Positions 8,656 to 16,532 of a DNA stretch of 37,889 nucleotides are shown one piece after another. Source of the DNA: Bacilli bacterium (GTDB taxonomy: Bacteria > Bacillota_I > Bacilli_A > RF39 > UBA660); NCBI GenBank assembly GCA_017887885.1, contig JAGHHB010000090.1:1-37889 (forward strand). Reading direction: 5' to 3'. Position numbers and translations under genes: made by a program. How positions within the stretch are numbered: the stretch's first letter is position 1; every line of letters starts with the position of its first letter. The notes under the pieces are model-generated. The model saw nothing but the letters and a program-made list of their open reading frames with translations, was not told where the DNA came from and did not search any database.

Positions 8656-9009
8656 CTATTTCATCAATCTTTTATTTATTATACTAGCAGATCTCTTTAT
8701 ATCCTTTAGTAGTTTATTATAAAGGTTAGGATAATGTCGCAACTCTAGAATAAAACCAACATCTTCATAAGAGATCCAACCAATAGATGTTTTATTCTCT
8801 TCATTGACAACTGCTATTTCTCTTCCCAACAAATAATCAGTAGTTGTTTCTAATTGTTCGGCTAATTTAACTAGTTTTTCTAAATTAGGAATCCTCGTAC
8901 CGTTTTCATAGCCACAGATAGAAACCTTTGTTACTCCAATTGATGAACCTAATTCTTGTTGTGATAATCCCTTTTCTACTCTTAATTCTCTTATTCTCTT
9001 ACCTATCAT
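8656..9009 (-). CDS. XRE-family HTH transcriptional regulator
   Basis: Residues 1-62 are a Cro/CI-type helix-turn-helix: MIGKRIRELRVEKGLSQQELGSSIGVTKVSICGYENGTRIPNLEKL, followed by the usual LAEQLETTTDYLLGRE. The C-terminal ~50 residues are short and carry no recognised ligand domain. It lies immediately upstream of asnS on the same strand and likely shares its transcript. A palindrome-like TTAAC-N5-GTTAA sits ~90 bases upstream and could be its own operator. Target genes are not evident from the sequence. Confidence 0.85.
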   Translation of the reverse strand: MIGKRIRELRVEKGLSQQELGSSIGVTKVSICGYENGTRIPNLEKLVKLAEQLETTTDYLLGREIAVVNEENKTSIGWISYEDVGFILELRHYPNLYNKLLKDIKRSASIINKRLMK

Positions 9010-9058
9010 TATCTTTTTCTCCCTGTTTTATTAGTAGTTATCTCCTTGTTAATAACAT

Positions 9059-9068
9059 TTTATAACAA
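9059..9068 (-). promoter_or_regulatory. Candidate extended -10 promoter for xre-asnS
   Basis: The minus strand has TTGTTATAAA, i.e. TG-N-TATAAA, ~50 bases before the regulator start. No good -35 is found at 17 bases, so this relies on the extended -10. Confidence 0.3.
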
Positions 9069-9090
9069 TTTTTAAAAAAAGTATAGCTAA

Positions 9091-9105
9091 TTAACTTTTA
9101 GTTAA
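9091..9105. promoter_or_regulatory. Possible operator upstream of the XRE gene
   Basis: TTAAC (9091-9095) and GTTAA (9101-9105) form an inverted repeat about 25 bases upstream of the candidate -10. A nearby GTTAAC palindrome overlaps it. Position and symmetry suit an autoregulatory XRE site; no direct proof. Confidence 0.25.
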
Positions 9106-9128
9106 CTCGATTTGTTGGTTCTTTATAA

Positions 9129-9165
9129 CAAAAAAAGAAGCAACTACTTTTGAGCTTCTTTTTTT
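9129..9165 (-). terminator. Intrinsic terminator downstream of ssb
   Basis: AAAAAAGAAGC (9131-9141) pairs with GCTTCTTTTTT (9154-9164) around a 12-base loop. On the minus strand the hairpin ends in a T run, directly beyond the ssb stop at 9168. Confidence 0.75.
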
Positions 9166-9167
9166 AA

Positions 9168-9539
9168 CTATTTTTCTTTTGATTCTTTTTCGTTATCTTT
9201 TGCTCCTCTTTTATTAACCGGACTAGAAGTAAGAAAAGTAACTTTTTCGGCAACTATCTCTGTTTTTCTTTTTTTAGCACCTTCTGGCGATTCTATAATT
9301 CGTGTTTGCAGTCTTCCTTTTACACCGATCATATCTCCTGTCTTACAATATTCTGTAGTGGACTCCGCTACAGCGGTCCATAAAGTGCAGTCTAAAAAAT
9401 CAGTTTCATATTCACCGCTGGCATTTTTATAATTTCTTGGTACTGCCAAAGTTAATGTTGCTACTTTCTTCCCACTCTCTGTCACTCTTATTTCAGGAGA
9501 TCTAGCAATTCTCCCCACTAAAACTATTTGATTAACCAT
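9168..9539 (-). CDS. ssb: Single-stranded DNA-binding protein, short form
   Basis: The protein (123 aa from the chosen start) is an OB-fold SSB: MVNQIVLVGRIARSPEIRVTESGKKVATLTLAVPR, then FLDCTLWTAVAE and DMIGVKGRLQTR. It protects single-stranded DNA during replication, repair or uptake. I start it at ATG 9539 and not 9587, because an AAAGGAGG ribosome site lies just before 9539 and the -35 box of a good promoter covers 9582-9587. The C-terminus ends DNEKESKEK and lacks the acidic DDDLPF-type tip that recruits partner proteins in the main replicative SSB, so it may be an accessory paralogue such as a competence-type SsbB. Confidence 0.92.
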   Translation of the reverse strand: MVNQIVLVGRIARSPEIRVTESGKKVATLTLAVPRNYKNASGEYETDFLDCTLWTAVAESTTEYCKTGDMIGVKGRLQTRIIESPEGAKKRKTEIVAEKVTFLTSSPVNKRGAKDNEKESKEK

Positions 9540-9558
9540 AATACCTCCTTTCGAAGAC

Positions 9559-9587
9559 AATATAGCATATTTATATTTTAGTTTCAA
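9559..9587 (-). promoter_or_regulatory. ssb promoter
   Basis: TTGAAA (9582-9587), 17-base spacer, TATATT (9559-9564) with TG-N before the -10, all on the minus strand. The start of transcription should fall ~12 bases before ATG 9539. Confidence 0.65.
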
Positions 9588-9621
9588 AGAAACAAAATAT
9601 TATTTTTAAAAGTTAGAATAT

Positions 9622-9654
9622 GAAAAAAAAAGACTTTTAATATTATTAAAAATC
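9622..9654 (-). terminator. Intrinsic terminator of the sufB-amidase unit
   Basis: On the minus strand AGATTTTTAAT (9644-9654), a loop AA, then ATTAAAAGTCT (9631-9641) and a nine-base T run (9622-9630). Confidence 0.65.
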
Positions 9655-9722
9655 TCTTTTTAAACATTTTAGTTATTTAAATTATTATTTTAGTATTTTT
9701 TCTATTTGACACTTATTTGACA

Positions 9723-11006
9723 CTATAATCCTAACTCTTCTTTAATTGCAGTGACTATTGCTTCTACATATTGATCTTCTTTTTCAAGCAAATTATTTAA
9801 ATCGTCAAGATTAGATATATACCCCAATTCTAATAAATACGTTTCATTGCCAATATTACTATTATAATATTTATTGACACCAACTTCTTCTGGATTACTA
9901 TCATCAATATAAGCACCAGTCATAATGCCACCAGTCTCTCTTATCATATACAAGTAATTTGATTCTTCGGTTACATTATATGGATTATAATTGTTTTCTT
10001 CATATCCCGCTAGTGAAGAAGCTATTTCTGCCGCTGAAAAATTATGTGTATAAACACCATCAAACATTTTGTACATTCTATTTGTCGAATAATCTAATCC
10101 GGTATAATTAATAATGTTATCAGCTAATGATCTAGCAAAATCATAGTTAATATTATCGGCGGTATATATTTCCAAACCACTTACTCTACTAGATTCATTT
10201 TTATTTATATGAATCGAAAAAGTATATTTAGATTTTACTTCATTTGGAACTACAGCTCTTCCATGCGTATTATATTCATCTAACACTTCGTTTTGCGTTA
10301 GATCACCTTCTTCATGTGTCAATTTAACTTTCAATCCTAATTTTTCTAGCTTATCCTTTATTTTATTACTAATATCCATAGTAAAATCAGTCTCTTTATA
10401 GTCATTTGCGGCGCCGCCACCATCCATACCGCCATGACCTGGATCAATAGTTATGTCAGCTATTTCATTGTTTGTCTTATTTTCACTAACAATAAAATTC
10501 ATTGTCTGGTATTCGTTATCTGAATTTATCATTATTCTATTATTATATTTTGTTAATGTATAGTATTCCACATCAGTATATTCTGTATTATTATCTAAAA
10601 TATAATATTTAGTTATTGGTTTTTCTATATCTTCAGTATTTTCATATGTTAACTTTAAAAACAGATAATAAGTTCCTCTTTCAATATCATCTAGGTATAA
10701 TCCTTCGTTAATCTCTTCAGAAAGAGAAAATACTATTTTACCTTCGTCTAAATTAGTATTTATCTTAATGTCTCGATCTTTGCCATTATATAAAGTAAGG
10801 ACAACATCTTGATAATTTTTATCTTCTACTTCTAAACTTCCTTCTATATTAAAATGATTTCCATAAATAAAGTATTTGCTAATAGCGACTTTTTCTTCTT
10901 CAGGATTAATTTTAGGTATTTGTTCTTTTATATAGTTTACGTATATAAAATATCCAAGAAAACTAGCAACGATTAATACTACGATTATAATAATAATTTT
11001 TTTCAT
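9723..11006 (-). CDS. Membrane-anchored N-acetylmuramoyl-L-alanine amidase (Amidase_3)
   Basis: It cleaves the amide bond between muramic acid and the stem peptide in the cell wall. Residues 4-25 are a signal anchor (IIIIIVVLIVASFLGYFIYV). Residues ~35-180 form an unassigned beta-rich extracellular region. The zinc-dependent Amidase_3 domain starts at ITIDPGHGG, with ligands His191, Glu205 (KETDF) and His266 (SIHIN) and catalytic Glu393 (LLELGYISN). All key residues are present. Its ATG directly follows the sufB stop (TAAATG), with ribosome site GGAGG inside the last sufB codons, so the two are translationally coupled. An unusually long insertion lies between the second His and the last Glu. 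Confidence 0.9.
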   Translation of the reverse strand: MKKIIIIIVVLIVASFLGYFIYVNYIKEQIPKINPEEEKVAISKYFIYGNHFNIEGSLEVEDKNYQDVVLTLYNGKDRDIKINTNLDEGKIVFSLSEEINEGLYLDDIERGTYYLFLKLTYENTEDIEKPITKYYILDNNTEYTDVEYYTLTKYNNRIMINSDNEYQTMNFIVSENKTNNEIADITIDPGHGGMDGGGAANDYKETDFTMDISNKIKDKLEKLGLKVKLTHEEGDLTQNEVLDEYNTHGRAVVPNEVKSKYTFSIHINKNESSRVSGLEIYTADNINYDFARSLADNIINYTGLDYSTNRMYKMFDGVYTHNFSAAEIASSLAGYEENNYNPYNVTEESNYLYMIRETGGIMTGAYIDDSNPEEVGVNKYYNSNIGNETYLLELGYISNLDDLNNLLEKEDQYVEAIVTAIKEELGL

Positions 11007-12317
11007 TTATTTTCCTCCTATATTTAAAGATAGTAATCGATTTAATTCAACAGCATACTCCATTGGTAGTTCTTCTCTGAAAGCCCCAATAAATCCCATA
11101 ATAATTAGCTCTTTTGCGGCTTCTTCACTTATGCCTTTTGACATTAGATAAAATAATTTATCTTCAGATATCTTGGAAACAGTTGCTTCATGTTCTAAGA
11201 ATGATGTATCATTATTAACTATATTAGTAGGAATAGTATCACTTTTAGAAATTTCATCTAATATCAAGGTATCACATTTAACTGATGATGAAGAATTATG
11301 AGCATTTTTAGTGATTTTTACCTCACCACGATATGTCGCTAAACCACCATTAGAAACTATTGATTTGGAGACGATATTACTCTTTGTATTTTCAGCAAGA
11401 TGGATCATTTTAGCTCCGCTATCTTGAATTTGGTTTGTTGTCGCTGCTGCAACAGTTATACAGCTACCTCGAGCCCCATTGCCGTTTAATATGCAGCAAG
11501 GATATTTCATATTAACTTTAGAACCGATATTTCCATCAATCCATTCCATCAATCCATTCTCTTCGACAATGGCTCTTTTTGTAACTAAATTATAGACGTC
11601 ATTGGACCAGTTCTGAATTGTCGTATAACGACATTCAGCATTTTTACCAACAAATATCTCGACAACAGCGGCATGAAGTGCATCTTCTGTATAGGTAGGA
11701 GCCGTACACCCTTCAATATAATGAAGACTGCTATTATCATCAACGATTATTAAAGTCCTTTCAAATTGACCCATATTTTTACTATTTATTCGAAAATAAC
11801 TTTGAAGTGGTCTTTCAAGTTTAGTATTTGGCGGTATATAAATAAACGTTCCCCCAGACCAGACAGCTCCGTTAAGAGCTGTAAATTTATTTTCATTGTA
11901 CTTAACTAAAGAATTAAAATACTTCTTAAATAAATCAGGATATCTTTTTAAAGCAGTATCAGTATCTAAAAATATAACGTTCTTTTCCTCAAGCTCTCTG
12001 ACCATATTATGATAAATTACCTCACTGTCATATTGAGCCCCAACTCCATCTAAAAATTTTTTTTCAGCAGAAATTACACCTAATTTGTCAAAAACGTTCC
12101 TTACATCACAAGAAATGTTATCCCAATTATCGGTTAAGGCATCGGTTCTTTCCTTATAATAATTAATAGTATCATAATCAATATCTATTTTGGGACCAAA
12201 ATGTGGATTGCTACTTTTCTTAAAAGCATCTAAAGAACGCAACCTAAACTCTTGCATCCACTGTGGTTCCCCTTTTATTTTAGATATTTTCTTTACTACA
12301 TCTTCTGTCAGTTTCAC
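11007..12317 (-). CDS. sufB: Fe-S cluster scaffold SufB, encoded away from other suf genes
   Basis: SufB is the scaffold subunit of the SufBC2D iron-sulfur assembly complex. Family marks include GEPQWMQEFRLRSLDAF at residues ~16-32, GGTFIYIPPNTKLERPLQSYFRIN, the core HYIEGCTAP, the NGNGARGSCITVAAA stretch, and SFLEHEATVSKISEDKLFYLMSKGISEEAA near the end. Length 436 is slightly short for SufB (460-480). The start codon is GTG with an AAAGGTGA ribosome site. No sufC, sufD, sufS or sufU is near, whereas SufB usually ends a sufCDSUB operon in Firmicutes. It has its own promoter and leads into an amidase gene. Confidence 0.95.
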   Translation of the reverse strand: MKLTEDVVKKISKIKGEPQWMQEFRLRSLDAFKKSSNPHFGPKIDIDYDTINYYKERTDALTDNWDNISCDVRNVFDKLGVISAEKKFLDGVGAQYDSEVIYHNMVRELEEKNVIFLDTDTALKRYPDLFKKYFNSLVKYNENKFTALNGAVWSGGTFIYIPPNTKLERPLQSYFRINSKNMGQFERTLIIVDDNSSLHYIEGCTAPTYTEDALHAAVVEIFVGKNAECRYTTIQNWSNDVYNLVTKRAIVEENGLMEWIDGNIGSKVNMKYPCCILNGNGARGSCITVAAATTNQIQDSGAKMIHLAENTKSNIVSKSIVSNGGLATYRGEVKITKNAHNSSSSVKCDTLILDEISKSDTIPTNIVNNDTSFLEHEATVSKISEDKLFYLMSKGISEEAAKELIIMGFIGAFREELPMEYAVELNRLLSLNIGGK

Positions 12318-12337
12318 CTTATCACCTTTATGTTAAT

Positions 12338-12366
12338 ATTATATATTAAAATATTTATTAAGTAAA
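12338..12366 (-). promoter_or_regulatory. sufB promoter
   Basis: Minus strand TTTACT (12361-12366), 17-base spacer, TATAAT (12338-12343), about 20 bases before the sufB ribosome site and GTG start. Confidence 0.55.
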
Positions 12367-12367
12367 G

Positions 12368-12402
12368 GAAAAAACTATCTATTTACGAATAATAGACAGT
12401 TT
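12368..12402 (-). terminator. Intrinsic terminator of yunB, overlapping its stop codon
   Basis: Minus strand AACTGTCTATT (12391-12401), seven-base loop, AATAGATAGTT (12373-12383; one G-T pair), then TTTTTTCC. The yunB TAA stop (12401-12403) starts the stem. Confidence 0.7.
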
Positions 12403-13147
12403 ATTTTCCTTCAACTATATTTGATTTTGTAGTAAACCCATCTATATAATAGTTCGGTATTTTTCCTTGTATTACCTTCATAGCAATTGGGATGCTACAG
12501 TCAATCGTTATAGTATCACTGACAATTGGGAGGATTATCTTTGTATCAACTTTGATATCTATCATTAGCTTTAATAAGGCATTATTTATTCCATATTCGA
12601 CAACTTCTGTGCTAAAGCCAGTAGATACATCACCTACCAAAGATAATTTAACTGGGACTTTGGGACCTAGATTATATAAAAGAGCTGAATTGGTAACTAT
12701 CCCAAGTGGTATTTCAAGTATTATCCCTTTATCTAATAATTCTAAATTATATTCACTCAAACTATTCTCAGGCAATTCCAACATATCAATTTTTCCTTCT
12801 TCAATAGCCCGCAGGTTAAGTTCCACTAAACTGGTCATAATACTTAAAATTTTAGCCGTATTTTGAGAATTAAAGTCAATTAGTTGTATTTCACCATCAT
12901 CATTATAATGTATATCAAATACTTCTGAAACCTCGATATTATTTATTTGTTTAGTAACTGCTTTATTAATGACAAGAATTGTTAGCTTTTTAGTTTCAGC
13001 TTCGGCATATGCTAGTAATAATGGTATTGACTTGTTAGAATAATAGTAAATAAAATAAAAGGTCGATGTAATAATCATAATAAAAATTATTATTAGCAAG
13101 CAAAACTTCTTTTTCTTTTTTTTTTCTTTTTTTAACTTCATCCTCAT
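12401..13147 (-). CDS. yunB: Sporulation protein YunB family
   Basis: The C-terminal half matches my knowledge of YunB: LGPKVPVKLSLVGDVSTGF, YGINNALLKLMIDIKVDTKIILP and CSIPIAMKVIQGKIPNYY, with the expected order and spacing. An N-terminal segment (residues ~15-37, LLIIIFIMIITSTFYFIYYY) anchors it in the membrane after a very Lys-rich start (KKEKKKKKK). In Bacillus subtilis yunB is expressed in the mother cell under sigma-E and is needed for normal sporulation; its molecular role is not defined. It follows a rhodanese gene by 27 bases and ends in a terminator. The presence of yunB hints that this lineage sporulates or descends from sporulating ancestors. Confidence 0.85.
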   Translation of the reverse strand: MRMKLKKEKKKKKKFCLLIIIFIMIITSTFYFIYYYSNKSIPLLLAYAEAETKKLTILVINKAVTKQINNIEVSEVFDIHYNDDGEIQLIDFNSQNTAKILSIMTSLVELNLRAIEEGKIDMLELPENSLSEYNLELLDKGIILEIPLGIVTNSALLYNLGPKVPVKLSLVGDVSTGFSTEVVEYGINNALLKLMIDIKVDTKIILPIVSDTITIDCSIPIAMKVIQGKIPNYYIDGFTTKSNIVEGK

Positions 13148-13174
13148 ACTAATATATATGTTTTTTCTAAATAA

Positions 13175-13465
13175 TTAGATGATATTTTCCTCTTTTATTG
13201 CTAGAAACCCACCCTCTATTGACTTAGTATTATACCCAAATAAATTTAGTCTCTTACTAATCTCATAACTTTGCTTTCCTTCTTCGCAATAAAGATAATA
13301 CATATTATCTTTATTCAAGTAATGCGAATAATTATTTAATAGATTGTAATAAGGTATATTTATAGAATTTTTTATATGAGAGATATTGTAAGAATAGTTA
13401 TCTCTAATATCAATTATGATAGGATTATCTATAAGCTTTAAATTTTTGACAGAAATTGTATTCAT
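13175..13465 (-). CDS. Single-domain rhodanese-like protein
   Basis: A 96-aa rhodanese fold: PIIIDIRDNYSYNISHIKNSINIPYYNL (the Asp-Ile-Arg and His-Ile marks), then the active-site loop YCEEGKQSYEISKRL with the catalytic Cys, and GYNTKSIEGGF at the end. Stand-alone rhodaneses carry sulfane sulfur as a Cys persulfide for sulfur transfer or detoxification. The loop C-E-E-G-K-Q-S is intact. It lies upstream of yunB on the same strand and probably shares a transcript. A possible link to the nearby sufB in sulfur supply is inference only. Confidence 0.85.
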   Translation of the reverse strand: MNTISVKNLKLIDNPIIIDIRDNYSYNISHIKNSINIPYYNLLNNYSHYLNKDNMYYLYCEEGKQSYEISKRLNLFGYNTKSIEGGFLAIKEENII

Positions 13466-13520
13466 ACTTACACCTCAATATAATATATACCATTTATTAA
13501 AAAGTGAAAAGTTAATAAAC

Positions 13521-13556
13521 ACAAAAAACTCTCTACATATAGATAAAGAGCTTTTT
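13521..13556 (-). terminator. Intrinsic terminator of virD4-like gene, overlapping its stop codon
   Basis: Minus strand AAAAAGCTCT (13547-13556) pairs with AGAGTTTTTT (13523-13532), including one G-T pair; the 3' arm is itself the T run. The TAA stop (13555-13557) falls at the base of the stem. Confidence 0.7.
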
Positions 13557-15705
13557 AATAATCATCTGAGAAAAAGTCATCGAAAAAGGCATCATCATCG
13601 GTATTATCTTCATATAGCTGTTCAGATACTTCTTTGTTATTTTGCAAAATTTCTTTATGATCTTCTTCTTTGATATTTGCTTTATCAGGAATTATTTTTT
13701 CAATCGTATCTCGATTTGGTATTAAGTCTTCAACCTTTGTACTTTCATCACCAGTCTTGTCTTTTTGAGCATCGTTTTCTTCTTTTTCTATTGCCGCTAT
13801 TTTGGCATCTATCTTCTTAACCAATTCATCAATGTTAAAAGTATCACCTTTAGGTTTAGAAATATTATTATTTTGAGAAAAACCATTCTTAAAAGGTTCA
13901 CTTGCATAACTAGATGAAAAATTACCTCCAAAAAGATTAGAATTCATAAAAGGATTATTGTTCATAAAAGGAGAACTTAAATTATTTTGAAAGTCAGGTG
14001 TTTTCTCTTTTTTCATTTCTTTTACAAACTGTCTAATATCAAATAATTCGACAGGCTTTTTTTGGCGAGTTGTAGGTTCTGATTTTGGATAGGTCCGTCC
14101 CCAATCAACTTCAAAATCTGTTTGAAATCTTGTTTTATAAGGATATAGTCTTCTTCTTAAAATAATTATTTCAAATTTATTTAATCTCTGCAAATCGCTT
14201 ACAGTAACAAGAGGCGTAGAAGATGTTTTTTCTTTTTCTTTAGATTTTACTTCACCACACATCTTACTTATTTCCTCAAGCGCCGCTATTTCACTACTAA
14301 TAAGATAAACTAAATTACAATTACCACGAATGGTATCACCATTTTCTTTTCCATAAACTTGCGTAAGTTGAGCAAAATTTTGAATTATAAATGTAAAACG
14401 TATGTTTCTACTTCGGGCAGCTGTAACCATAGTTGTTACATCTTTAAGAGGCGGCATATTAGCAAATTCATCAAGTATAAAATTAGTTCTAAATGGTAAT
14501 TTGCCCCCAGATTCTTGAGCCACGTCAATAAGCGTCTCATAACACTGTTTAATAAAAATAGTAGCCAGAGGATGCAAAGTTTTCTTTTCATCTTGAACGA
14601 TTATATAGACAGCCGTCTTTTTTCTTCCAATATCTTGCATATCAAAATCTGTATAAGAAAGCATTTCAGATAAATTTTCACGTGAAGAAAATATCTTTAT
14701 TTTCTGTTTGAATGTCGAAATAATTCCTTGCTTTGTCTCATCAGTTGTGAATACTGTACCAGAAGCATTGACATAAGCAGGTTTAGAGGGATCCTTACTA
14801 TTAAAATATTCTTTTATATAGTTATTGTTAGGTCCCATAAACCTTTCTTCACCTAAACTACTCATAAGATTAACACTATTTAAATTAATCTGTTCTGGTG
14901 TTCCATCTTCAAATAAACCTAATGATAACCCTGAAAAATAGTCCGCTGCGGTATTATTCCAAAAAGGATCAGAACTTTTTTGTTCGTCATGTAATATATT
15001 TATAGCTAGATCATCTAACAATTCTATCGCTTTATCAGAATTGCCTTCTTTATATAAACGATATGGTAAACTCATAGGATTCCAAGCATTTCCCTGTTGA
15101 GGATTTCGGAAATTTAAAACTACGATATTATATCCTGCTTCCTTAAGTATTGCTGCTGTTTCTTCGTATAATTCACCTTTAGGATCAGTCATAATCATTG
15201 ACTCACCGTGTTTGGCAAGTAACTTTATCATTGGTTTAGCCACAATAACCGTCTTACCAGAACCAGTAGATCCCATAACTAGATAGTGATCTTCACCATT
15301 ATCAACCCACATTTTACCTTTTTTACTATAAAGTGGTATGCCTGCAGCCGAAAGACTAGAATCTTTAATATTTACTTCTTCTAATCCAGATTTAAATTCT
15401 TTGTCAGTTGCCCATCTGGAATATCCTTTTTCTTTTTTAGCACCAACAGAAAAGCCAAAGCCCTTATCACGATCAAAAATATATGATTTTACAGCGAAAA
15501 ATAATCCTATTAAGGAACCTAAAAAAAGTAACAATGTCATTCCAATATATTTTCCAGTAAATGCTCTAAATGGTGACAATCCATAAAATTTTCCCTCACT
15601 AGCTATACTAGAAGCATTTAATACTCCAATGGCACAAAGATATAACAAAAAAACACAAAATACAATAAATATTTTTAAGTCTTTTTTTTCTACCTTAATC
15701 TTCAT
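13555..15705 (-). CDS. VirD4/TraG-type type IV secretion coupling ATPase
   Basis: Coupling proteins are membrane-anchored hexameric ATPases that bring substrate (DNA or protein) to a type IV secretion channel. Two membrane helices lie at residues ~10-30 and ~53-72. Walker A is GSTGSGKT (145-152), followed by MIMTDPKGELYEETA typical of TraG/VirD4. Walker B is FILDEFANMPPL (409-420), and FTFIIQNFAQL matches the downstream conserved block. The last ~150 residues form a low-complexity tail rich in N, S, F and then D/E (ending DDDAFFDDFFSDDY), of a kind that can bind substrates or adaptors. It has its own strong promoter, separated from the upstream T4SS genes by a terminator. There is no relaxase nearby. 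Confidence 0.93.
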   Translation of the reverse strand: MKIKVEKKDLKIFIVFCVFLLYLCAIGVLNASSIASEGKFYGLSPFRAFTGKYIGMTLLLFLGSLIGLFFAVKSYIFDRDKGFGFSVGAKKEKGYSRWATDKEFKSGLEEVNIKDSSLSAAGIPLYSKKGKMWVDNGEDHYLVMGSTGSGKTVIVAKPMIKLLAKHGESMIMTDPKGELYEETAAILKEAGYNIVVLNFRNPQQGNAWNPMSLPYRLYKEGNSDKAIELLDDLAINILHDEQKSSDPFWNNTAADYFSGLSLGLFEDGTPEQINLNSVNLMSSLGEERFMGPNNNYIKEYFNSKDPSKPAYVNASGTVFTTDETKQGIISTFKQKIKIFSSRENLSEMLSYTDFDMQDIGRKKTAVYIIVQDEKKTLHPLATIFIKQCYETLIDVAQESGGKLPFRTNFILDEFANMPPLKDVTTMVTAARSRNIRFTFIIQNFAQLTQVYGKENGDTIRGNCNLVYLISSEIAALEEISKMCGEVKSKEKEKTSSTPLVTVSDLQRLNKFEIIILRRRLYPYKTRFQTDFEVDWGRTYPKSEPTTRQKKPVELFDIRQFVKEMKKEKTPDFQNNLSSPFMNNNPFMNSNLFGGNFSSSYASEPFKNGFSQNNNISKPKGDTFNIDELVKKIDAKIAAIEKEENDAQKDKTGDESTKVEDLIPNRDTIEKIIPDKANIKEEDHKEILQNNKEVSEQLYEDNTDDDAFFDDFFSDDY

Positions 15706-15731
15706 ATGTGACCTCCAAAATTACTAACAAT

Positions 15732-15760
15732 ATTATAGCATTAATGAACTTAATTGTAAA
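15732..15760 (-). promoter_or_regulatory. virD4-like gene promoter
   Basis: Minus strand TTTACA (15755-15760), 17-base spacer, TATAAT (15732-15737) with TGC before the -10. A GGAGG ribosome site follows seven bases before ATG 15705. One of the strongest promoters in the window. Confidence 0.75.
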
Positions 15761-15800
15761 CAATATTTTTTACCAATATATTAGACAGTTTAAGCACAAG

Positions 15801-15830
15801 ATAAAAAATGTTAACTATTTTTTAGTTAAC
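15801..15830 (-). terminator. Terminator of the T4SS core transcript
   Basis: Perfect eight-base inverted repeat GTTAACTA (15810-15817) / TAGTTAAC (15823-15830) with a five-base loop; the minus strand continues CATTTTTTATC. It lies ~30 bases after the lipoprotein stop at 15862. Because of its symmetry a regulator-binding role is an alternative. Confidence 0.65.
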
Positions 15831-15861
15831 AATTTCCTATTATCTTGTTTCATTACAAATT

Positions 15862-16524
15862 TTATACCTTATTTTTTTTCTTTGCAATAACTCGCAATAC
15901 CAAGATTATAATAATTAGTAGTAAAAAGACACCAGCTACTAAAACAGCAGGGTTAATTGAAGGATTTATTTTTTCAGAAAAATCATTATCGATATTTAAA
16001 ACAATATTTATTTCACTATCTCGATAATTTTGACGATTAATATTCCATGTATATTTGTTTTTGTGAACACTATCGGCAGTCGATGATTCAACTTCAAGAT
16101 CAGTTGTTAAATTTATAGTTACGGAATCTAGTTCTTCATATTTATCAAAACATTTAAATTCTTTACTAGTAGCAATGATAATTTTATTGTTGTCTTTAAT
16201 CATTTTATATAGATCATAACATTGAGAAAATGATAATGAATAGTCGTTATATTCTGAAATAGTATAATTTTTTTGATATGACATTCCAAAAGTATTATTT
16301 CTATTTATAACAGAAGATTGATATAGCCCTAGACTATTTGTAGGACCTGTATATTTGTTTACTAAATTATTTACAGATCTTTCAATACTATCTTGAGAAA
16401 CTCCAGGAAGAAAAATGATATTATCTTCTTTAACAGTATTTTTTGTTATTTCAACATTATATTCAAAGGTACATCCCGTCAATAATAATAGTAAAATCAA
16501 TAATAGACCGTATCTTCTTTCCAT
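15862..16524 (-). CDS. T4SS-linked lipoprotein with C-terminal membrane helix
   Basis: The protein starts MERRYGLLLILLLLLTGC, with a lipobox LTGC and lipidated Cys18. The body is beta-rich, with no recognised domain. A second hydrophobic helix (residues ~190-213, AVLVAGVFLLLIIIILVLRVIA) is followed by KKKNKV, the positive-inside rule for a cytoplasmic tail. It would thus be tethered at both ends with the middle outside. It is the last gene of the T4SS core unit, eight bases after the SpoIID-CHAP gene. Lipid-anchored accessory proteins occur in Gram-positive T4SS, but I cannot assign a specific counterpart. Confidence 0.8.
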   Translation of the reverse strand: MERRYGLLLILLLLLTGCTFEYNVEITKNTVKEDNIIFLPGVSQDSIERSVNNLVNKYTGPTNSLGLYQSSVINRNNTFGMSYQKNYTISEYNDYSLSFSQCYDLYKMIKDNNKIIIATSKEFKCFDKYEELDSVTINLTTDLEVESSTADSVHKNKYTWNINRQNYRDSEINIVLNIDNDFSEKINPSINPAVLVAGVFLLLIIIILVLRVIAKKKNKV

Positions 16525-16532
16525 AGTTCCTC

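Noticed and set aside
8643-9167. T-box riboswitch before asnS
   Set aside because: asnS follows the XRE gene by 13 bases and no T-box sequence or long leader is visible.
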